64,000 bases of DNA, taken from assembly GCA_965204235.1 (NCBI GenBank), contig OZ241979.1, positions 806,001 to 870,000 on the forward strand, in the 5' to 3' direction. The notes beneath the pieces are model-generated. The model ran no database searches, was not told the origin of the DNA, and saw only the letters and a list, made by a program, of their open reading frames with translations. The stretch is from JAJDTQ01 sp965204235. Its GTDB lineage: Bacteria > Desulfobacterota > Binatia > UBA9968 > JAJDTQ01. The translations under genes and the position numbers were made by a program. Positions 15,148-21,904 of the stretch are shown one piece after another; the stretch's first letter is position 1; every line of letters starts with the position of its first letter.

Positions 15148-16593
15148 TCAGAACTGCCTGACGAAGCGGAGTTCGCCCCGGTCCCGGGTGTAGTCCCCGG
15201 GGACTTGGGCGTTGGTCTTGCGGACTTCGTTGACGAACACCACCTGGGGGCTGAAGCCCATCAGGGTGAAGGCGCGGTTGAGGAGCGACACGCGCAGGAT
15301 GTGGGTCCGGTCCGAGCGACGGGCGCCGTCCAGGGTCAGGTAGTCCCGCCCGGTCCCCTTGAAATCCCGCCAGCGCATCTCGGCGCCGGCGCCCAGGGTG
15401 AAGCCTAGCGGCAAGGCGAGTTCCGCCCCCAGCCGGCCCAGGCGGGTCCCGTTGCGACCGGGCACGAACTCCGGGTGTTCGCGGACGTAGCCCAGGCTCG
15501 CGCGGGTGCGGAGGGTCGGCGTCACCACCCACACCAGGCCCAAGGAGAAGTCGGTGACCGGACCGTCCAACCCGTTCCCCCGCCGGTAGTCGCGCCGACG
15601 CCACGACACCGAGGCGTTGGCGCCGAGGGTCCGGGTCAACCCGCGCCAGACCTCGACCCGGCCGCCCAAGGCGTCGTTGTCGGGACTGCCCGCGGTCCAC
15701 TGGCGGTGCGCCACCCCCAGCACGCTGAGCTCGGTGCGGGGCGAGACCAGCCAGCGCGGCCCGATATGGACCCCCATGAAGGTCCGGTCGAACCTGCTGC
15801 CCCGGTACTCGTCCCGGGCGGCGTCCGCCCCGAGGCGCAGCCGCAGTCGCTGGCCCAGCGGATACTGGTACTCGCCGCCGCCCCAGACCGAGAACCCCAC
15901 CCCCGACTGCGAGCGCGAATCGGCGCCTCGCTGGAACGGCAGTAGCTGGCCGAAGAACGGGACGAGGACGGTCTCTTCGTCCGACGCGGCGTTGATGTTG
16001 CTGTTGGGCGCGATGGCGACGCCGGCGTAGGCCGACCAGCGCCGGCGGGCGCGCATGATCGACAGGAAGCGCCGGATGTTGGCGGCCACGGCCGGCGGCG
16101 GGTTCCCCGCCAGCACCTGTTCGAAATGGCGGCGCGAGAGGCCGTCCTCCTCCTTCAGGAAGAACGCCCGGGCCAACTCCAGGCGCACCCTCACCAGGTC
16201 CGGACGGTCCACCAGGACGGCGTGCAGGGAGGCGACCGCCTCGTCGAGCAGCGCGTCCCGCCGGTCTTCCGAAAGGTCCGGCTTCCCGGACGCGGCCACC
16301 GCGGCCATGCCGGTCTGGAACAGCACCGAGAGGCGGCGAGCCCCGTCCCGCGGCAGCTCCCGCAAGAGGTCCAGGGCCTGTTCGGGTCGGCCGGCCGCCA
16401 TCAGCGCCCTGGCCCGCTCGATGGCGGCCTCCACCGACGGAGGCCGCGGCCGGGCGCCGGCCGGAGAGTCCGCGGACGCGGGCGCCGCGGTGGACGTGGA
16501 CAGGAGGACCGCGGCGACCGCGGCAAACGCCAGCGTGCGGCAAAGGGATGCGAGGAACTCCCGGTTGGATGCGAAGAACTCTCGGTTCGGCAT
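15148..16593 (-). CDS. Surface lipoprotein assembly modifier (Slam-like, DUF560) outer-membrane barrel
   Basis: 481 residues. A signal-like segment (LCRTLAFAAVAAVLLSTSTA...ASA) is followed by a helical TPR-type domain (about 50-190, e.g. VRVRLELARAFFLKEEDGLSRRHFEQVLA). Then comes a strand-rich barrel (about 205-481) ending in Phe (RFVRQF), as outer-membrane proteins do. The junction PPPAVAANIRRFL...PNSNIN is characteristic of Slam/DUF560 proteins, which move surface lipoproteins across the outer membrane. A lipoprotein of the expected substrate type lies at 19259-21064. The first 15 codons, with repeated NREF, come from a 21-base duplication at the edge of MITE copy D, so start and promoter may be MITE-derived. 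Confidence 0.8.
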   Translation of the reverse strand: MPNREFFASNREFLASLCRTLAFAAVAAVLLSTSTAAPASADSPAGARPRPPSVEAAIERARALMAAGRPEQALDLLRELPRDGARRLSVLFQTGMAAVAASGKPDLSEDRRDALLDEAVASLHAVLVDRPDLVRVRLELARAFFLKEEDGLSRRHFEQVLAGNPPPAVAANIRRFLSIMRARRRWSAYAGVAIAPNSNINAASDEETVLVPFFGQLLPFQRGADSRSQSGVGFSVWGGGEYQYPLGQRLRLRLGADAARDEYRGSRFDRTFMGVHIGPRWLVSPRTELSVLGVAHRQWTAGSPDNDALGGRVEVWRGLTRTLGANASVSWRRRDYRRGNGLDGPVTDFSLGLVWVVTPTLRTRASLGYVREHPEFVPGRNGTRLGRLGAELALPLGFTLGAGAEMRWRDFKGTGRDYLTLDGARRSDRTHILRVSLLNRAFTLMGFSPQVVFVNEVRKTNAQVPGDYTRDRGELRFVRQF

Positions 16594-16832
16594 TGCGGAA
16601 AACTCCGACCCCCTCCCCGAGTCCGACCCCCTCCCCCCTTCGAGGGGGAGGGTCAGGGTGGGGGGTCTTCAGTGCAACCGGATCGACCGGCGCGGCGCCA
16701 ACGGACGGATAGCTGAAACGGGTCGGGCTAGTCCGGGTAGGGGACTCCTCCCCTCGAGGGGGGAGGGAACTCTACCCCCTTGAAACCCTAACACACGAAA
16801 TCCTGAAGACCAATGAGGCTCTTCAGGATTTC
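16594..16832 (-). mobile_element. MITE copy D with an extra opposing terminal repeat
   Basis: Same orientation as copy B. The right end CCTGAAGACC finishes at 16811. Five bases later a second terminal repeat in the opposite orientation, GGCTCTTCAGGATTTC (16817-16832), begins and then breaks off. The two ends form a 12-bp perfect inverted repeat (16798-16809 and 16820-16831). The left end merges into the 5' end of the Slam gene with no clear inverted repeat. Confidence 0.7.
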
Positions 16833-16982
16833 AAAAGCCTTTTACGTCCGTTCGTTACAGGACGGAACTCAGGCAGGAACCGCGGCAAGGAATTCCGCTT
16901 CGAAGCGCGCTGCCTCCGTCAACCTTGCGGAGACTTTCGGCCACGCCTCCGTGATCTCGGCTTGCTTGCGTCGATAGTCGTC

Positions 16983-17579
16983 CTAGCGTTTCCCGAACCG
17001 CTGGTTTCTGGGCAAGGTTGCGAGCTGGCCTTCCGGGTCGGGGCGGCACTCCCAATCGTCTCGCCGGACCACGTTGTTTTTCGGACAGATTGCGGCAAGC
17101 ACCCAGGCTTCGATGCTCTTCGAAGGCGTGCACAAGATGATCCGTGGCGGACGTTCCTGCTCGCCAAGCCAGTTGAGGACCACCGCTCGCAGGGCGGTGG
17201 TGGTTTCATCCGGCGGCGGGCAGGGTCGTTCGCAGGGCAGGTCTTCGCCCGGTGCGTCTCGGATATTGCCGTCGGCGTACGTCTTGCCCGCCACGTCCGC
17301 ATCCACGTGCACGATCAACAGGTCATGATTGGACAGTGCCGAAGAACCGGACACCGAGCCGCCGCCCTCGGAGACCGCTTGACGACCCCAACGATAGACT
17401 CCGACCCATCCCGCGCCCGTTCTGCTGGACGGTGCGGAACCGAAAGCAACGGATCCCTCCGGCTGCAACGGCTGAACCTCGAAATCCGTATCCGGCAGCA
17501 AGGCTCCCAGGATCGCTTCAAGCACGATTACGTCGGTGGGTCCTTCGGCCGCGACCGCGATACGCAACGGCTCAGACAT
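16983..17579 (-). CDS. TOPRIM-like/DUF4276-like partner of the adjacent ATPase, probably shortened by an in-frame TAG
   Basis: 198 residues from ATG 17579, preceded by GGAGG at 8 bases; ATG 17594 is part of that ribosome site. The N-terminal LRIAVAAEGPTDVIVLEAIL carries a TOPRIM-type Glu, and LLIVHVDADVAG gives the DxD motif, so a metal-dependent nuclease like those of OLD and AbiL-type systems is likely. The frame stops at TAG 16985-16983, but reads on in the same frame for 37 well-formed codons (DDYRRKQAEITEAWPKVSAR then LTEAARFEAEFLAAVPA) to TGA at 16869. The natural C-terminus therefore probably lies there. It overlaps the ATPase by 8 bases. Confidence 0.7.
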   Translation of the reverse strand: MSEPLRIAVAAEGPTDVIVLEAILGALLPDTDFEVQPLQPEGSVAFGSAPSSRTGAGWVGVYRWGRQAVSEGGGSVSGSSALSNHDLLIVHVDADVAGKTYADGNIRDAPGEDLPCERPCPPPDETTTALRAVVLNWLGEQERPPRIILCTPSKSIEAWVLAAICPKNNVVRRDDWECRPDPEGQLATLPRNQRFGKR

Positions 17580-18762
17580 TGGGAACACCTCCAAGGTCTC
17601 CCCTCACCCACAGTCGAGACAAAGTCCAATCCTGCGCCGCTTTCTCCAGCAGACGGTCATCGACGACCACACGACGGACCGAGGTACGGCCCGAACTGGT
17701 CCTCGAAACGGTAAACAATCGCACGCGTTCATCCTGCAACGGCAGACCGTCCAGAACCACCGGATTGTGCGTGGTCAGCAGGATCTGGCGTGGCTCCTTC
17801 GAGTCCAGATACCATTGACACAGATACCCCATCAGAGACCGGACCAGTCTGGGGTTCAATCCATGATCCGCGTTGTCCACGGCGCAAAGGGCGGGACTTG
17901 CTTCGTGTCCGGAAACCACCGCGAGGAACAGGGCATACAAGGCACCTTCGGAAGCGTCATAGCCGGACAGGACGTTTTGGTCCTTGCGCATGAACCGGTC
18001 ACGAAACCGGATTGCGTCCCTCGAAGCTGCCGCACTCGGAGAGAGCGGTAGTCGGTTGGAGGAGGTCCAAGCAAAACTCTCGGCCCAATCGACAAGTCCC
18101 AGCACTTCCCGGCAAATCCGACGACTGCGGTCATCCCGTCTGCGTTGCCTGAGCAGATCCAGAATGGCTCGCGGAAGGTTTCCTCCGGACAGGCCCACCG
18201 GATTCTTTGTCTGTGTTTCAGGCGCAACACCGCGCAAGACCGCTGTGGTCGGTGAAAATATGACGTAGCCTTGCAGCGTTCTCAGAAGACCGAGCGCGGC
18301 TCCCGCAGAGGCTTCCACTGCCTTCAGCGCAGCCAGTCCTCGTTCAGGATTGGTCCTGGTTTTTTGGAGAGGTGAGCGTACAACCAGCTTGCCCTCTGCG
18401 TCTTCCCATACCTCCGTCTTGAACCTCCAGGCGGGCGCCGGATTGTTCAAGGGATTGTGTAGCGAGACTTCGTACTTGGCTCGCCCGCTGTGCGCACCGA
18501 AATGCAGATGGGGAGGAACCCTCTTTCCGCGCTTGACTGGAAAGGCGGACTTGTACAATGCGGGAAGACCGGGACGGACGCCGCGAGCCAGCAATGCCTG
18601 GTCGTCAACCTTGCCGTCCGCGGCCGCGGAGAGGATCCCCAGGGCTTCCAGCAAGTTGCTCTTTCCGCTTCCGTTGGCGCCGACGAAAACATTGACCCGT
18701 CCAAGGTCAACCGTGACGTCTTCCAGGGACTTGAAAGTTCTGACAGACAGCTTATCAAGCAT
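17572..18762 (-). CDS. AAA_21/OLD-like SMC-type ATPase of a probable two-gene defence module
   Basis: 396 residues. The N-terminus MLDKLSVRTFKSLEDVTVDL leads to Walker A GANGSGKS (28-35). An LSGGN signature lies near residue 193. The Walker B region is ALCAVDNADHGLNPRLVRSL, with Asn where a catalytic Glu is usual. The closing switch LLTTHNPVVLDGLPLQDERV is typical of the AAA_21/COG1106 family. It overlaps the TOPRIM-like gene, so the pair resembles split OLD or AbiL-type modules in which the ATPase controls a nuclease. That is family-based inference. The pair lies between MITE copies D and E. Confidence 0.8.
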   Translation of the reverse strand: MLDKLSVRTFKSLEDVTVDLGRVNVFVGANGSGKSNLLEALGILSAAADGKVDDQALLARGVRPGLPALYKSAFPVKRGKRVPPHLHFGAHSGRAKYEVSLHNPLNNPAPAWRFKTEVWEDAEGKLVVRSPLQKTRTNPERGLAALKAVEASAGAALGLLRTLQGYVIFSPTTAVLRGVAPETQTKNPVGLSGGNLPRAILDLLRQRRRDDRSRRICREVLGLVDWAESFAWTSSNRLPLSPSAAASRDAIRFRDRFMRKDQNVLSGYDASEGALYALFLAVVSGHEASPALCAVDNADHGLNPRLVRSLMGYLCQWYLDSKEPRQILLTTHNPVVLDGLPLQDERVRLFTVSRTSSGRTSVRRVVVDDRLLEKAAQDWTLSRLWVRGDLGGVPNV

Positions 18763-18840
18763 CCGGCATAGCTCCCCAGTTTCCCCGGAACACCTTGGCC
18801 GCGGCCGATCCGTACGTCAGGTGGACGAATCGATGTCTCG

Positions 18841-19018
18841 CCTTGAGGAGTCTCGATTCGGGCCGGCCACTTATCATGAAAACAAGTCCCCGCCGTACCC
18901 CGCTCCCTGTCCCTCCCCCTCAAGGGGGGAGGGGACGCTCACCCGTAAGGGGGGAGACTCTACTCCCGTGGAACCCTGCCACACGACCTGCGCCCACACG
19001 AAAGCCGGAAGGAAGATC
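18841..19018 (-). mobile_element. MITE copy E, fragmentary
   Basis: From 18888 it matches the right half of copy B (CCCCGCCGTACCCC, the CCCTCCCCC palindrome, CCACACGA). It ends in a damaged terminal repeat (CACACGAAAGCCGGAAGG). Upstream, CCTTGAGGAGTC and CGGGCCGGCC look like an inverted scrap of the same element. It fills much of the gap between the ATPase start and the lipoprotein end. The remainder holds the hairpin at 19160 and nothing else I can recognise. Confidence 0.6.
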
Positions 19019-19159
19019 CGGGGAATGAAAGGAGACTTGCAAAGGAAAGTTGACGCGCCATGAACCGCACCCATGAATACCGCGTCTTGCCATCGGGTTC
19101 CGCCAGTCGATCCCTGGACCGTGCGCTGTACGCAACGCGGACTGAAAAGGGACTCCATA

Positions 19160-19202
19160 CAACGGAGAGGACAACCGGACTTGCCGGTTGTCCTCTCCGT
19201 TG
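19160..19202 (-). terminator. 19-bp hairpin downstream of the lipoprotein gene
   Basis: A perfect inverted repeat: CAACGGAGAGGACAACCGG (19160-19178), loop ACTTG, and its complement (19184-19202). It lies 57 bases past the lipoprotein stop. The long uninterrupted stem makes a strong terminator or mRNA-stabilising structure even without a U-run. Confidence 0.6.
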
Positions 19203-19258
19203 GGCCTTCGGTCTCTCGAAGATGGTTCGGGAGAAGGAAGGGTAGCTGGTTGCTTGTG

Positions 19259-21064
19259 TTACTGGCGTTCAGCGGCGAACGCGCCGACGACATGCAGAAG
19301 ATTGTCCTCGCTAGTAGCGGTGGACGCATCGAACGTCCCCCCGGCAAAGCCCAGCCCTGGTGTGGGTGTTCGTTGGTTGTTCCAGTAGAACTGGACGCCC
19401 CAATCACCCGTCAGGCTCTGACCACTTGTCGTTTCAAGGGCAGTAGTGCCAGTAAACAACTCAGTAGTGTCAGTATCGTGACCGGTCGTCTGCTTCAAGG
19501 ACATAGTCCAAGGGAGCGACTCGCCACTGCTGTCCATGAAATTGTTGACGGTTCCTATCACCCCGGTAAAACTGTCGTCACTGACGACGGCGGTGGTGCC
19601 AAATGTCCCGACCAACGTGGCGGCTGCGGTGAAGGCATCGACCTCTGCCGCTGTCACCGTGCGTGTGGCACCGCTACCGCTACGGGTACCCGTCGTATAG
19701 ATACCGGTTGCCGGACCTTTGAACGTGATCTTGCCTTGATTGGAGCCGCTTGCTGCGCCTGCATTGCCATCGAGCTGGGCCGCGGTGAGCAGACCATCAG
19801 CTACACCTGAGGCGGTGAAGTGGAAGACCCCCAAGTTGTAAGAGTCCGTAGCATCGGTATTGGTGTTGGGCAACACCAGCCATGATCCGAGAACTTGGTA
19901 ATCCGTGTCCTGAGTTCCTCCCATACCGAGACGAACGGGATTGCTAAGAGTCCACGTACCTTGCAGGCTTCCTCCAAAATACCGACACGTCAAGACCGTG
20001 CATCTCAGCTCGACATCCTCTCTTGTTCTTGTCGTACCGCTATCATCGTATTCGACGTCTACCAAGAGCCTACTCTGAGGGGCTCCCGTCCGCAAAGCAG
20101 TGATATCACTTGCATCAATTGTGACCTTGAAGCCCTCGATCGTGAGTTCCTGGGGGGAGGTTATCGCAGAGGAAGCGCCCAACAACGTATTCAAGTCAGA
20201 GTGGCCACTCAAGTCAAAACCTTCCGCGAAAGTACGCGCCGGTGTGTCGGTGACCCCCTCCCCCGTAGGCTTTGCCGCGTTCGTATAGACGACGCCACGA
20301 ATGGTCCTTCCGTTGACTTCGGAAAGATCCTTGCTCAGTGCGACACCGTTCCAACCTCTTCCAAGGCTGGGGAGCGCACTATCCTTGTCAACCGAGAGCT
20401 TGCCGGAATTCATGGGCAGGGAACCACTGTCGAGTCCGCTGAACGCTTCAGAACCCAAAGTCAACCCCAACATTGGACTGGTGCCCCTTGTCCACGTCAT
20501 GCTCGGGGTAATCGTCGGAACAGCCGTCAGGGTGGTCTGCGCGTTGCCCCCATCAAAGCCTGTTGGAGGGACGGGCGGAGGGCCCTGAGGATATGGCAAC
20601 GCAGAGGTACCGACTGAAGTAGCTCTGGCGTCCAGTCTTTTTAGGATACCCACGGCATGCGCTCCGTCAGAAGACCCGGCAGGGCCGTTGTTGGCCTGCC
20701 AGACCAGCTCGTTCGTCGTGACCCTGACCGTAGGGGTAGCACCCGTCGCTCTGGCGGTGCCGTCATCCGCAACGGTGACGACGCAGGCTGCGCCGCCGGG
20801 CGGGCACGAAATGGTGGCGCTCCTGCCCTTGGAGTAGGCCAAAATCGTCTGGGACGCACCCGCAGCAATCGTACCGCTTTCCAGCGTATGACCCGCAGGC
20901 AGTCCCGTTATGGCTGTACCGGGGTCAGGCATAGGATCGGGGTCAGGATCAGGCATCATCCCCCCGGTCGTAGTCTTCTTGCTGCCGCCACCGCAGCCAG
21001 CCAGTGCGATGATCAACAGAACACTTGCGAAGACCAACGCCGATTGAGCTATGGTTCGTCTCAT
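19259..21064 (-). CDS. Surface-exposed lipoprotein, TbpB-like barrel; likely Slam substrate
   Basis: 601 residues from ATG 21064 (GGGAGGAG upstream; an in-frame ATG at 21217 would give a non-signal extension). The signal peptide ends in the lipobox ALAGC with Cys24. A flexible Pro/Asp linker (MMPDPDPDPMPDPG) follows. The rest is strand-rich, with repeated GTFGTTA, FTGVIGTVNNFM, LTGDWGVQFYWNN and a last motif GFAGGTFDASTATSEDNLLHVVGAFAAER. That motif resembles the C-terminal beta-barrel of transferrin-binding-protein-like surface lipoproteins. Together with the nearby Slam-like gene this suggests a Slam/SLP locus split by the ATPase/TOPRIM insertion. The ligand is unknown. Confidence 0.72.
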   Translation of the reverse strand: MRRTIAQSALVFASVLLIIALAGCGGGSKKTTTGGMMPDPDPDPMPDPGTAITGLPAGHTLESGTIAAGASQTILAYSKGRSATISCPPGGAACVVTVADDGTARATGATPTVRVTTNELVWQANNGPAGSSDGAHAVGILKRLDARATSVGTSALPYPQGPPPVPPTGFDGGNAQTTLTAVPTITPSMTWTRGTSPMLGLTLGSEAFSGLDSGSLPMNSGKLSVDKDSALPSLGRGWNGVALSKDLSEVNGRTIRGVVYTNAAKPTGEGVTDTPARTFAEGFDLSGHSDLNTLLGASSAITSPQELTIEGFKVTIDASDITALRTGAPQSRLLVDVEYDDSGTTRTREDVELRCTVLTCRYFGGSLQGTWTLSNPVRLGMGGTQDTDYQVLGSWLVLPNTNTDATDSYNLGVFHFTASGVADGLLTAAQLDGNAGAASGSNQGKITFKGPATGIYTTGTRSGSGATRTVTAAEVDAFTAAATLVGTFGTTAVVSDDSFTGVIGTVNNFMDSSGESLPWTMSLKQTTGHDTDTTELFTGTTALETTSGQSLTGDWGVQFYWNNQRTPTPGLGFAGGTFDASTATSEDNLLHVVGAFAAERQ

Positions 21065-21166
21065 GTGAAGTCTCCTCCCTGATTGAGTCCCTGAGAGCCT
21101 CCCTCGACTCCGGGGAGTGAGGCCGAATCCGAGAAACAGAGGCCAGTCGAGTACAGATTTCCGTGG

Positions 21167-21195
21167 AGTCTGCCACAATCGGAGTCCGTTGTCAA
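21167..21195 (-). promoter_or_regulatory. Candidate promoter for the surface lipoprotein
   Basis: On the minus strand: TTGACA (21195-21190), a 17-base spacer, then CAGACT (21172-21167). The -35 is perfect, the -10 weak. It leaves a leader of about 95 bases. Confidence 0.35.
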
Positions 21196-21239
21196 CGCGA
21201 TACCCCACGCCTGCCAAAAAAATTGCGGACCGTGCGAAA

Positions 21240-21640
21240 CGGGCTCACGGGGAGCCATCATGCCCGGAACCTCGCCGTTTTGCAAGCGCCCCGGCCCGGA
21301 AATCTCGCCGGGGACCGGGGCGGACGGGGCGGGTCCCGGACCGCTGCGGGGGTCGAGGGCGGGTCCCGGGCCTGTTCGGGCCGGCTTTTTCGCCGAATCC
21401 CGGACCGTTGCGGGGACCGGGGGGCGGCGGGAGCCTTCGATTGCCGGTCGGCGCCGGGACGGCGCTTGGCCCGGACGCACGCTGGCCGGGACCGCCGCGC
21501 CCGCGTCGGGCGGCGGGCCGGCGCCGCCGGGACGGGTGACCTGCCCGGCCCTGCCGGGCGCCGGTGCGCCGGCAAAGGGCCGCGGTCGCTGCGGCCCCCA
21601 GGGGCCGGAGGAAACCATGGTCCATGGGGACAAGGGGGGT
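21240..21640. other. Extremely GC-rich non-coding block before the nine-gene array
   Basis: About 400 bases of almost pure G/C with recurring GGGTCCCGG, CGGACCG and GGCCCGG motifs. Open frames exist in several registers on both strands only because stop codons are rare at this composition. None has a ribosome site or a recognisable product. It separates the lipoprotein locus from the array, and I see no gene in it. Confidence 0.6.
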
Positions 21641-21646
21641 TCGTGA

Positions 21647-21757
21647 GCGCGTCCTTCGACTTCGCTACGCTACGCCCAGGACGAACGGGGAGAGGAATGG
21701 ACCAGCAGGCCGAAGCGCTCAAGGTCGTGATCGACGCTCAGGACGAACGGAGAGAGG
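21647..21757 (+). repeat. CCTTCGACTTCGCT repeat, copy 1
   Basis: A copy of the interspersed element (GCGCGTCCTTCGACTTCG through CAGGACGAACGGGG) at 21647-21690. A second partial core, GCTCAGGACGAACGG, follows at 21735. It lies just upstream of the first array promoter. Confidence 0.7.
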
Positions 21758-21837
21758 AGCCTGTCCCGTCGTTCCGGCAGACGCCACATCCTCGTCGGGC
21801 GGGTGCGGCACACCGTCCTTGACCCGCGGTTTCCGCT

Positions 21838-21904
21838 TTGACCATGCCCCGGCGAGGGGCTATGCTGTCCCCATGAGGATGAGGTTGTCCATGAGGTTGT
21901 CCCC
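21838..21904 (+). promoter_or_regulatory. Array promoter and leader ORF, gene 1
   Basis: TTGACC (21838-21843), a 17-base spacer holding the dyad GCCCC-GGCGA-GGGGC, then TATGCT (21861-21866). Six bases later an ATG opens a leader ORF whose TGA overlaps the gene start (ATGA). In this copy the leader carries an in-frame 12-base duplication (MRMRLSMRLSP instead of MRMRLSP). Confidence 0.68.

Noticed and set aside
16983..16985. TAG as a pyrrolysine codon
   Set aside because: There is no Pyl tRNA or pyl gene in the window, and a simple nonsense mutation explains it. The read-through observation is kept only as a finding.
16855..17133. 92-codon minus-strand ORF next to the TOPRIM-like gene
   Set aside because: It overlaps that gene in another frame. 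The frame continuing through the TAG has far better protein character.
21163..21822. Several ORFs of 100-220 codons in the GC-rich block
   Set aside because: They exist in multiple overlapping frames, have no ribosome sites or motifs, and end in repeat DNA.
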